The notes below the pieces were generated by a model that had not been told where the DNA came from, searched no databases, and saw only the letters and a program-made list of their open reading frames with translations. From Novosphingobium piscinae (GTDB lineage Bacteria; Pseudomonadota; Alphaproteobacteria; Sphingomonadales; Sphingomonadaceae), in the NCBI RefSeq assembly GCF_014230355.1, contig NZ_JACLAX010000010.1, positions 88,560 through 152,559 on the forward strand: a stretch of 64,000 bases of DNA, in the 5' to 3' direction. Positions 1 through 8,197 of the stretch are shown here, one piece after another. Each line of letters opens with the position of its first letter. The stretch's first letter is position 1. The position numbers were made by a program, and so were the translations under genes.

Positions 1-1
1 G

Positions 2-694
2 GCAATCGGTGATCGCTTGATCCGGGCCCCCTTCGCCGGGATCGTGGGTTTGCGCACGATTTCCCCCGGTGCGATCGTCGCGGCCGGCACACCGCTGGTC
101 ACGATCAGCGACATCAGCCGGATCAAGCTCGATTTCACCGTGCCGGAAACGCAGCTTGCCGGGCTGCGCCAGGGGCAGGAAATCACCGCCCGCGCTTCTG
201 CCTTTCCGGGCGAGACGTTCACCGGCACCGTCGCCAATATCGATCCGGCGATCGATCCGAGCAGCCGCGCTGTGCTGGTCCGGGCCCTGCTGCCCAATCC
301 GGGAGGGCGGCTTAAGCCGGGCATGCTGATGAACGTCACGGTGCGCCTGACGGAACGTGATGGCCCGGCCGTGCCCGAGTATGCCGTGACCGGACGCGGC
401 GAGGAGCGCTTTGTCTTCGTCGTCACCCCCGAGCGCAAGGCCAAGCGCGTCGCGGTGCGCACCGGCCTGCGCGATGCCGGGATGGTCGAGGTGATTGGCC
501 TGCCACCGGGGGCCCGGGTCATTGGCGAAGGTGTCATCAAGGTTGCCGACGGGATGACGGTGCGGGTCGGCGGCGACAACGGCGACAAGGGCGACAAGGT
601 CGGGCGGGCCAACCGCAAACCGACGGCTGTGGGGCAGCGTGCCGCCGCAGGCGGCGCCGGACCTGGGCCCGGCCGCACCCCGGGCAGCGCATGA
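2..694 (+). CDS. RND efflux periplasmic adaptor (membrane fusion protein), 5' end outside window
   Basis: This is the C-terminal part of a periplasmic adaptor that links an inner-membrane RND pump to an outer-membrane channel. The frame is open through the left edge, so the N-terminal membrane anchor and first hairpin are missing. Visible are the end of the lipoyl/barrel-sandwich half (DRLIRAPFAGIVG, then SPGAIVAAGTPL), the beta-barrel domain (SDISRIKLDFTVPE to about residue 125) and the membrane-proximal domain. The last 45 residues are a Gly/Lys/Arg-rich tail. The stop overlaps the start of the pump gene by ATGA, so the two are translationally coupled. Family assignment is firm; the substrate cannot be read. 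Confidence 0.93.
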   Translation, partial: AIGDRLIRAPFAGIVGLRTISPGAIVAAGTPLVTISDISRIKLDFTVPETQLAGLRQGQEITARASAFPGETFTGTVANIDPAIDPSSRAVLVRALLPNPGGRLKPGMLMNVTVRLTERDGPAVPEYAVTGRGEERFVFVVTPERKAKRVAVRTGLRDAGMVEVIGLPPGARVIGEGVIKVADGMTVRVGGDNGDKGDKVGRANRKPTAVGQRAAAGGAGPGPGRTPGSA

Positions 695-3600
695 TCCTCT
701 CCGACCTCGCGATTCGCCGGCCGGTCGTCGCGGCGGTCCTGGCCATCCTGCTGACGGTGATCGGCGTGGTCGGCTTCCTCGGCCTGCCGGTCCGGGAATA
801 TCCCGATACCGATCCGCCGGTGGTCTCGGTCTCGACAACCTATACCGGCGCCAGTGCCCAGGTGATCGAGAACCGCATCACCCAGCCGCTCGAGGACCGC
901 CTCGCCGGGATCGACGGGATCGACTCGATTGCGTCGCGCTCGCAGGATGGACGCTCTGACATCACAATCGAGTTCCGTCCGGGACGCGATGTCGATTCGG
1001 CCGCCAATGACGTCCGTGATCGCGTTGGTGGGGCCGCCTCGACCCTGCCCGAGGATGCGTTGGCCCCCGAAGTGCGCAAGGTCGATGCCGATGCGCAGCC
1101 GATCATGTTCCTGTTCGTCCGGGCACCGGGCTGGGATCAGGTCAGGCTGGGCGAATTCGCCGAGCGGCAGGTGATCGACCGGCTCGCCACGGTGGACGGG
1201 GTGGCGCAGCTCAACCAGATCGGCCTGGCCCGCCCGTCGATGCGGATCTGGCTCGATCCCGGTCGCCTGGCGGCTTTCCGTCTGACCCCGCGCGATATCG
1301 AGAGCGCGCTGCGCAGCCAGAACGTCGAGCTGCCGGCCGGGCGGATCGAGGGTCGGTCCCAGAACCTGTCGCTGCGCGTCCGTCGCGGCTTCACCACTCC
1401 CGCCGAGTTCCGGACCCTGGTGGTCGGCCGCGGCGCCGACGGCTACCTGGTTCGACTGGGCGACGTGGCGCGGATCGAGGAGGCGGCCGAGAACCCCTAC
1501 TCGGCCTTCCGCTACAACGGCGAGGAGGGCGTGGGCATCGGCGTGGTGCGCCAGTCGGGAGCCAACACCCTGGCTGTGGCCCAGGCGATCAAGGTCGCGG
1601 TCGACCAGTTGCGCAAGGACCTCCCGCCCGGGGTCGAGATCCTCTACGGCAGCGACAGTTCGCTGTTCATCGAGCAGGCCATCAAGGGCGTCTGGCACAC
1701 TCTCCTCGAGGCCGCCGTGCTCGTCACGGTGGTGATCTTCCTGTTCCTCGGCTCGGGCCGCGCCACGCTGATTCCCGCGATAACCGTGCCGATCTGCCTG
1801 ATCTCGACCTTCGCGGTGCTGTGGCTGCTCGGCTACTCGATCAACCTGCTCACCCTGCTGGCCATGGTCCTGGCGATCGGCCTGGTGGTCGACGATGCGA
1901 TCGTGGTGCTCGAGAACGTCCACCACCGCATCGAGGAGGGCGAACCCCCGCTGGTTGCGGCGTTCCGCGGCGCGCGGCAGGTGGGCTTCGCGGTGATCGC
2001 CACCACCCTGGTGGTCTGTGCGGTGTTCGTGCCGGTGATGTTCCTGGCGGGTCAGACCGGTCTGCTGTTCCGCGAACTCGCCGCGACCATGATCGCCTCG
2101 GTCGGGATTTCCGGCTTTCTGGCGCTGACCCTCGCGCCGATGCTGTGCTCGAAGCTGCTCCGGCCCACCAGCCGTGAAGGCTTTTCGGCCAAGGTCGAGG
2201 CCGTGCTCGAGCGCTACACCCAGCACTATGCCCGTCTGCTCGACCGGGTGCTGGCCAACTGGAAGCCGCTGGCCGTGGGCGTCGCCGTCTTGCTCGTCGG
2301 GTCCGCCGGACTGTTTATGACGCTCAAGTCCGAGCTGGTCCCGCCCGAGGACACCGGGCTGGTCGACATCCGCCTCAATGCCCCCGAGGGGACGGGCTAT
2401 GCCCAGCTGGATGCGTGGATGAAGCAAGTCGAAAAGACGATCGTGCCCCTGGTCGGCAAGGGGCCGGTACGCGCCATGAACGCGCGCCTGCCCGGCGGCT
2501 TCGGTGCCGGGGCAAGCGAGGATTTCGATACCGCCAACGTCACCATCTTCCTCAAGCACTGGGACGAGCGCACCCAGACCTCGCAGGACGTAACCCGGGT
2601 GATCAACCGCAAGCTCAGCCAGCTGGCGGCGCTGCGCGGCAACGCCACGGTGCGCGCCTCGCTGGCGCGCGGGCGTGGGCAGCCGATCAGCTTCGTCATC
2701 GCCGGAACGACCTACGAGGATCTCGCCGTGGCCCGCGACCGGATCCTCGCCGCGGCGCGCGACAATCCCGGCATACTCAACCTCGATGCCGATTACATCG
2801 AGACCAAGCCCCAGACCTTGATCGACGTCGACCGCCAGCGCGCCGGCGATCTCGGCATTTCGGTCGATGACGTCAGCCAGGCCTTGCAGACCCTGATGGG
2901 CTCCCGGCGGGTCTCGACCTATGTTCGTGACGGCAAGGAGTACCGGGTCATCGTCCAGGCGGATGCGGCCGAGCGGACCAGCGAGGAAAAGCTCGGCACG
3001 GTCTATCTCCGGGCGCGGAGCGGCGCCTTGGTGCCCCTGTCGAGCCTCGTCACCTTGCGCGAGAGCTCGACTGCCAAGGAATTGGGACGCTACAACAAGT
3101 TGCGGGCAATCACCCTGCAGGGCGGCGTGGCTCCGGGCTACACGCTGGGCCAGGCATTGGCCTTCCTCGAGGCCCAGGCGGCGCAGTCACCGGAGGTCAT
3201 CGGCGTGGGCTACAAGGGCGAGAGCCAGTCGCTCAAGCAGACCGGAGGATCGATCTGGATCGTCTTCGGGCTGACCGTGGGGGTGATCTACCTGCTGCTG
3301 GCGGCACAGTTCGAAAGCTTCATCCATCCCGCGGTGATCATCAGTGCCGTGCCGCTGGCCGTGGCCGGCGGGGTGATCGGGCTGGCCGCGGCGGGCATGA
3401 CGATCAACCTGTTCAGCCAGATCGGGCTGGTCATGCTGGTCGGGTTGGCTGCCAAGAACGGCGTGTTGATCATCGAGTATGCCAACCAGCTGCGCGACGA
3501 AGGTCTGGCCGTGCCCGAGGCGATCCGCGAAGCCTCGGTCCGCCGGATCAGGCCGATCATGATGACCTCGCTGGCAACCGTGGCGGGCGCGGTGCCGCTG

Positions 3601-3822
3601 GCGCTGAGCCAGGGCGCCGGCGCCGGTGCGCGCGGCGCGATCGGCATGGTGATCGTGTTCGGCGTGACCATCGCCACGGTGGTCACGCTGTTTGTCGTCC
3701 CGGTCCTGTACCGCTGGCTGGCCCCCTATACGACCTCGCCGCAGGCGGTCAGTCGCCGCTTGCGCGCCTTGACCGGCGGCCCGGTGAGCGAGGCCGAGCC
3801 GCCGCTGGCCGAGGCCGCCTGA
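691..3822 (+). CDS. RND multidrug efflux permease (AcrB/MexF-type, HAE1 family)
   Basis: Proton-driven inner-membrane trimeric pump of 1043 residues, the normal length for the family. It starts with a membrane segment (DLAIRRPVVAAVLAILLTVIG), followed by the first periplasmic porter domain and the central membrane block. That block contains the paired aspartates of the proton relay in AIGLVVDDAIVVLEN (about residue 405). A second porter domain and a C-terminal membrane block follow. The ATG at 691 overlaps the adaptor stop, giving an adaptor-pump operon. No outer-membrane channel gene follows, so it may lie upstream or elsewhere. The substrate class is unknown; HAE1-type pumps usually export hydrophobic or amphiphilic drugs. 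Confidence 0.96.
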   Translation: MILSDLAIRRPVVAAVLAILLTVIGVVGFLGLPVREYPDTDPPVVSVSTTYTGASAQVIENRITQPLEDRLAGIDGIDSIASRSQDGRSDITIEFRPGRDVDSAANDVRDRVGGAASTLPEDALAPEVRKVDADAQPIMFLFVRAPGWDQVRLGEFAERQVIDRLATVDGVAQLNQIGLARPSMRIWLDPGRLAAFRLTPRDIESALRSQNVELPAGRIEGRSQNLSLRVRRGFTTPAEFRTLVVGRGADGYLVRLGDVARIEEAAENPYSAFRYNGEEGVGIGVVRQSGANTLAVAQAIKVAVDQLRKDLPPGVEILYGSDSSLFIEQAIKGVWHTLLEAAVLVTVVIFLFLGSGRATLIPAITVPICLISTFAVLWLLGYSINLLTLLAMVLAIGLVVDDAIVVLENVHHRIEEGEPPLVAAFRGARQVGFAVIATTLVVCAVFVPVMFLAGQTGLLFRELAATMIASVGISGFLALTLAPMLCSKLLRPTSREGFSAKVEAVLERYTQHYARLLDRVLANWKPLAVGVAVLLVGSAGLFMTLKSELVPPEDTGLVDIRLNAPEGTGYAQLDAWMKQVEKTIVPLVGKGPVRAMNARLPGGFGAGASEDFDTANVTIFLKHWDERTQTSQDVTRVINRKLSQLAALRGNATVRASLARGRGQPISFVIAGTTYEDLAVARDRILAAARDNPGILNLDADYIETKPQTLIDVDRQRAGDLGISVDDVSQALQTLMGSRRVSTYVRDGKEYRVIVQADAAERTSEEKLGTVYLRARSGALVPLSSLVTLRESSTAKELGRYNKLRAITLQGGVAPGYTLGQALAFLEAQAAQSPEVIGVGYKGESQSLKQTGGSIWIVFGLTVGVIYLLLAAQFESFIHPAVIISAVPLAVAGGVIGLAAAGMTINLFSQIGLVMLVGLAAKNGVLIIEYANQLRDEGLAVPEAIREASVRRIRPIMMTSLATVAGAVPLALSQGAGAGARGAIGMVIVFGVTIATVVTLFVVPVLYRWLAPYTTSPQAVSRRLRALTGGPVSEAEPPLAEAA

Positions 3823-3855
3823 ACCGCAGGCCGCGAGCCGACCGGCGACGCACAA

Positions 3856-3880
3856 ACGCCGGAGACAGCGTCCCCGGCGT
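3856..3880 (+). terminator. Possible bidirectional terminator hairpin
   Basis: ACGCCGG (3856-3862) and CCGGCGT (3874-3880) form a 7-bp stem with an 11-nt loop. It lies between the convergent pump gene and UrcA-like gene. No clear T-run follows, so rho-independent function is a guess. Confidence 0.35.
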
Positions 3881-3970
3881 GCAGCCCATCGCGTGGGCGG
3901 GTTGGGTTGGCGGGCCAGGGCCAGCGGGGCGCGGTCCGGCGCAGGGCCGGACCGGACACCCCGGCTAACC

Positions 3971-4285
3971 TCAGTTGGTCGCCATCCGCGCGTTGTTGGT
4001 CGCGGCCATCACGAGCTGGCGCACCTTCGGCTCGATGCTGGCGCTCATCTCACGGCGGCACTTGAAGTCCGGCGAGAGGTCGGCGCCGATGCGGTCACCC
4101 GGGTTGCACGCAGCAGCGATCTGACGTGCAGCGGCCGAACGGAACTTGGCAACCGACTCGGGGTTGGCGAAATCGACGCCATTGGCGACGACCGGCAGGC
4201 TCACCTTCTCGCGGCCACCGGCGAGGGCGGCGGAGGATCCGGCGAGCAGGGCAACCGCGACCAGCGCGGCGGGGAGGATCTTCAT
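3971..4285 (-). CDS. UrcA family exported small protein
   Basis: A 104-residue protein with a clear signal peptide (MKILPAALVAVALLAGSSAALAG). The mature part has the pattern of the UrcA family, common in sphingomonads and Caulobacter. It has a short beta start (VSLPVVANGVDFANPES), a helical stretch (VAKFRSAAARQIAAACNP) and a second helix with one more cysteine. C61 and C76 could form a disulfide. The function of the family is unknown. AGGAGA sits 7 nt before the ATG. It is monocistronic and convergent to the RND operon. Confidence 0.8.
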   Translation of the reverse strand: MKILPAALVAVALLAGSSAALAGGREKVSLPVVANGVDFANPESVAKFRSAAARQIAAACNPGDRIGADLSPDFKCRREMSASIEPKVRQLVMAATNNARMATN

Positions 4286-4650
4286 GGTCTTTCTCCTGCG
4301 AATGTTATTATCTATTTTGATTTGGGTAATACTTGAGAAGTTCCGGCGTCAGGCTTATCCGGGGTGCGTTGACCTCTCATGCCTGTCAGCGTTCTAGTTG
4401 CGCTTAGTTGTCAAATAAGCCTGACAATACGGGGCGACAACCCGAAATCCTCTGCTGCACCGCAGAAATTCGCCACTTTTTCATGCTGTAGGTGCGAACA
4501 TAGCCGTCAAATTGAATGAATTGTGACGACTTTGATAACTTGTGTATCCCAAGTACTACCGAAACACTGTCCAGATCGCGACCAGTCAAGGCTGTCATGG
4601 TCGGCCGAGTCGCAAGGCCGCCCCGGATCTGACATGCCGGTTGGCGCCGC
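4286..4650. other. Intergenic stretch without a supported gene
   Basis: This 365-base stretch is AT-richer than its surroundings near 4300-4340, which fits the promoter of the UrcA-like gene on the minus strand. It contains a 64-codon open frame on the minus strand (4404-4598) with no good ribosome binding site and no recognisable protein features. I see no RNA gene or repeat. Confidence 0.5.
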
Positions 4651-6105
4651 CTAACGTCCGATCAGGCCCAGCGCATGCCGGATGAAGGCATCGCGGTCTC
4701 GCACCCATTCCGCGCCCGGCGGCAGCACCGGATCGACATAGGTCCAGCCTTCGGGCGAAAAGGCACGGGTGAAGCGGCCACGGGTGTTGAAGGCCAGCGA
4801 GACCATCCGCTGCTGGGCCCGCGTGGTGCGGTCCTGCCCCTCCACCGTGGTCGAGCCGCCCGGCGCCATGGCCAGCCCCTGCGGCCGCAGCGCGAAGACA
4901 TAGGGTTCGGTCCTGAAGCTCTCGACCGTGACGTTCTGGAACACCGACAGATAGACGCGGTCGAGCACGCCGAGCGGGGCCGGCGGCATCCGCCACGCCG
5001 GGGTGACCAGCACCGGCCACGGGTAGTTCTGCGGCTGGCCGTAGACGATCTCGGCGCGCAGATCGACCAGGGTGTCGCGCACCGTCTGGAGTGGCGCGAC
5101 CCGGTAGAGCCGCAGATAGTTGGCCCAGGTGAACCCGAAGGACGAGGCATCGATCAGCGGCATGGCCGAAGGCGGGGACCCCGCCGGCACGTTCGACACG
5201 GTCAGGTTCTCGTAGATGCGCAGATAGGCCTTGTCCTTGAGCTGGTGCCCGCTCGCCTGGTCCTGCCACGCGCGCTGGCCGCGCCAGACCGAACTGCGCA
5301 GGTGCGTGACCAGCGTGCCATTGATGTAAGTGCTGTGCTCCTGGTCGGTGTTGGTCCCGACATTGCCAGCGATATCGCTGTCCTCGACGAACAGCATGGT
5401 CTGTCCGCTGGGGAGGAACAGGGCGTTCTTGCCGCCATAGAGCCGGACGCGGCGCAGCACGGCGCTGAACAGGCCGGGGCGCTGGCCGTCGAACACCTCG
5501 AGGTTGAGCGCGCCCTTGGGCTGGATCGCGCCGGGAAAGTCGAGCTCGACGTCGCGCAGCTCGAAGTGGATCCGCTGGGTGCCGATATCGAACAGCCGCA
5601 GGCCGAGCGAGGCCCACGGATCATTGGTGCGGAAGGTCACCCGCCGCCCGGGGATCGATGACCGGATCAGATACTGGGTCCCGTCGAGCGGTCCGACCAC
5701 CTGCGGCTGCCACGGCGCGAAGGGGTAGACGCAGGGCCGGCCGGCCCCGTCGAGCGCCTCGTAGACGAACTCGAATCCGCCCTCGACCCGGCCGCCAAGC
5801 GAGTCCGCGCCGCGGCCGGCATAGACCTCGCGTCCTGCTGCGCGCGAGGCGTCGCAGCGGATCACCAGCCGCACCGCGGGGCGGCGCAGACCGCGCGTCG
5901 GCATGTAGAACGGATAGAGCGTATCGGCGACGGCAGGATCAACCGGCGGCAGTGCCACCGGGAGCGTTGTCGGCGGAGCCGGCGGCGGCAGGGCCCGGGC
6001 CCGGGGGGTGCCGGGATCGGCTGCACCCGAAGGACCCGGCTGCAGGGCCACGCAGCTGAGCGCCAGCACGACCACGGCGATTACGGGTTTGGGGCGAAGG
6101 GTCAC
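4651..6105 (-). CDS. Exported protein of unknown function, probable right-handed beta-helix
   Basis: I do not recognise a family. From the GTG at 6105, which has GGAG about 10 nt upstream, it encodes 484 residues with an N-terminal signal segment (VIAVVVLALSCVALQ) and a Pro-rich linker. The middle is made of repeating short beta-like units around charged or Asn/Gly turns (LFDIGTQRIHFELRDVELDF; SGQTMLFVEDSDIAGNVG), as in parallel beta-helix proteins such as polysaccharide lyases. A longer TTG-started version from 6126 is possible. Stand-alone gene after the chemotaxis receptor gene. A carbohydrate-binding or surface role is only a guess. Confidence 0.6.
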   Translation of the reverse strand: MTLRPKPVIAVVVLALSCVALQPGPSGAADPGTPRARALPPPAPPTTLPVALPPVDPAVADTLYPFYMPTRGLRRPAVRLVIRCDASRAAGREVYAGRGADSLGGRVEGGFEFVYEALDGAGRPCVYPFAPWQPQVVGPLDGTQYLIRSSIPGRRVTFRTNDPWASLGLRLFDIGTQRIHFELRDVELDFPGAIQPKGALNLEVFDGQRPGLFSAVLRRVRLYGGKNALFLPSGQTMLFVEDSDIAGNVGTNTDQEHSTYINGTLVTHLRSSVWRGQRAWQDQASGHQLKDKAYLRIYENLTVSNVPAGSPPSAMPLIDASSFGFTWANYLRLYRVAPLQTVRDTLVDLRAEIVYGQPQNYPWPVLVTPAWRMPPAPLGVLDRVYLSVFQNVTVESFRTEPYVFALRPQGLAMAPGGSTTVEGQDRTTRAQQRMVSLAFNTRGRFTRAFSPEGWTYVDPVLPPGAEWVRDRDAFIRHALGLIGR

Positions 6106-6197
6106 GCCGGGAGCTCCACGAGGCAAGGCTGGCGGTTGACCTTAGCGCCTGGCGCTGTGGGAAAGGTAAATGAGCGCAGCGCGGGGGCCGTGCCGGG

Positions 6198-8078
6198 TCA
6201 GAAGCTGCTCCAGTCGTCGTCCGGACGCGCCAGGGCCAGGTTGCCGGTCACCGGGGGCGCCATGGTGACCGCGCGTGCAGGGGCGGGCAGGGCCGGTGCG
6301 GCGGGGCGCTGTGCCGGCCGGCTCGCCACGGCGCTGGCCCGGCGGTTGGTCTCGGCGCGATGCCCGCTGCGGCTGGCGACATCGCGTGTGCGGAAGGCCG
6401 AGACCAGGTCCATCATGCAGTCCGCCTCGGTGTTGAGCGCGCGCGTGGCGGCGGTCGACTGCTCGACCATGGCGGCGTTCTGCTGGGTCATCCGGTCCAT
6501 GTCGAGCACGGCGCCGTTGATCTGCTGCAGGCTCTTGGCCTGCTGCTCGGCCGCGCTGGCGATCTCGGCGACCAGGGTGTTGATCTCACCGATCCGCCCG
6601 ACGATCTCGCGCAGCCGGGTTCCGGTGGTACCGACCAGACCGACCCCGGCGGTGACCTGGTCCGAACTGTTCGAGATCAGCGCGCGGATATCGCGCGAGG
6701 CGTCGGCGCTGCGTTGGGCCAGTGCGCGGACCTCGTTGGCCACCACGGCGAAGCCCTTGCCCGCCTCGCCGGCCCGCGCTGCCTCGACCCCGGCGTTGAG
6801 CGCAAGCAGGTTGGTCTGGAAGGCGATCCCGTCAATTACGCTGATGATCTGGGCGATCTGCTGTGCCGATTCCTCGATCTGGGCCATTGCCGCAACCGCC
6901 TGCTCGACCACCCGGCCACCTTCGAGCGCTTCGCCATGGGCCAGGGCGATCGACTGCTGCACCGCCACGGCCCCGGCGGCGGTGGCGCTGACCGAGCCGG
7001 TCACCTGGTTCATCGCGGCGGCGGTCTCCTCGAGATTGGCCGCCTGCTGCTCGTTGCGCCTGGCCAGATCGTCGGCGGCGGCGCGGATCTCGGTGATCGA
7101 GGCGAGCACACCGCGCGCGCTGACGCGCACCGTGCCGATCGCGCCGCGCAGCGAGTCCTGCGCGCGGTTGAAGTTGTGACGCAGTTGTTCGTAGCCGGCC
7201 GGGAAGGTCTCTTCGATCGTGTACTCCAGGTCCTTGTCGGCAAGGTGGTCGAGCGCGTCGGACAGAGCGCGGACGACCTGCCGCTGTTCTTCCTCGGCCC
7301 GGGTCTTGGCGATCGCCCCCTGGCGAAAGGTTTCCATCGCTCGCGCCACTGTGCCGATTTCGTCCTGGCGCTCCTGGCCATCGATCGTGCGCTGGAAGTC
7401 ACCTGCGGCGAGCGCCTCGATCGCCTTGGCCGTATCGGCCAGCGGGGCGACGATGCGGCTTCCGATCAACCGTCCCGCGATGAGGACCAGCGCCATGATC
7501 GCGGCAGCCAACAGCGCCACCACCGCGATCGCCAGCACCGTGGTGCGCTGTCCGTCGGCGACCAGCGTCGCGCGGTAGCGGTTCGAGGCGGCGACGAGCT
7601 GCTCGATCTGGTCGTGCTGGGCCGAGAACCGCGGGCCGAGCTCGGCATTGCGGATGGCGTTGGCACGGGCGATGTCGCCAGCCTTGGCCGCGGGCAGAAA
7701 GCGGGTGTCCATCGTCTCCCAGAAAGCATCGGCCTTCGTCAGCGAACTCTCGAGCTCGGCGCGCAGCTCGTCCGGAATCGGTGCGGTTTTCCAGTATTCC
7801 CGCCGTTGCCGGAAAGCGGCGCGGTTCTCGTCGATCTGGGCCAGCTCCTGGGCCATGGTCTCGGGGTTGGTGGTGATCAGCGTGGCGTGGAGGTAGGGCT
7901 CCACCACGAAGGCAGGCGGTGGCAGGATATCGGCCAGCAGCTCGTCCTGCAGTGATGTCGCGCGCGAGATCGGACCGCCGAAGCGGATCTGTGCCACGGC
8001 CAGCCCGCCCATCACCACTGCCACCAGCAGCAGGGAGATCAGGATGCGCACACCGTTGCGGGCCTGGGTCTGGATCAT
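6198..8078 (-). CDS. Methyl-accepting chemotaxis protein
   Basis: A 626-residue chemoreceptor. It has a first membrane segment at residues 9-30, a periplasmic four-helix-type sensor to about 185, a second membrane segment ([21 protein letters not shown]), a HAMP domain (about 215-265) and a second short coiled region. The cytoplasmic signalling hairpin has the highly conserved tip ([20 protein letters not shown]) followed by [16 protein letters not shown]. The C-terminus, DDWSSF, is a charged-aromatic tail like those that dock methylation enzymes in other receptors. The ligand is unknown. No che genes are nearby. Confidence 0.95.
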   Translation of the reverse strand: MIQTQARNGVRILISLLLVAVVMGGLAVAQIRFGGPISRATSLQDELLADILPPPAFVVEPYLHATLITTNPETMAQELAQIDENRAAFRQRREYWKTAPIPDELRAELESSLTKADAFWETMDTRFLPAAKAGDIARANAIRNAELGPRFSAQHDQIEQLVAASNRYRATLVADGQRTTVLAIAVVALLAAAIMALVLIAGRLIGSRIVAPLADTAKAIEALAAGDFQRTIDGQERQDEIGTVARAMETFRQGAIAKTRAEEEQRQVVRALSDALDHLADKDLEYTIEETFPAGYEQLRHNFNRAQDSLRGAIGTVRVSARGVLASITEIRAAADDLARRNEQQAANLEETAAAMNQVTGSVSATAAGAVAVQQSIALAHGEALEGGRVVEQAVAAMAQIEESAQQIAQIISVIDGIAFQTNLLALNAGVEAARAGEAGKGFAVVANEVRALAQRSADASRDIRALISNSSDQVTAGVGLVGTTGTRLREIVGRIGEINTLVAEIASAAEQQAKSLQQINGAVLDMDRMTQQNAAMVEQSTAATRALNTEADCMMDLVSAFRTRDVASRSGHRAETNRRASAVASRPAQRPAAPALPAPARAVTMAPPVTGNLALARPDDDWSSF

Positions 8079-8197
8079 GGGCAGACGGGGTCCTTGGTTA
8101 ATTTCGCGCTACCACGCTAACCTCGCGTCGCCTGACAATCGGTGTGGCCGACCTGCGTATTTGCCCAAAGGTCCCCGAGAAACCTCTGCGCCCCGGG

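Noticed and set aside
3842..3965. GC-rich repeats after the RND pump as a CRISPR or repeat array
   Set aside because: Only short imperfect inverted repeats are present; there is no regular repeat-spacer unit. No CRISPR array was seen anywhere in the window.
4404..4598. A 64-codon minus-strand open frame in the 4286-4650 gap
   Set aside because: No ribosome binding site, signal or recognisable composition; the length is within chance expectation.
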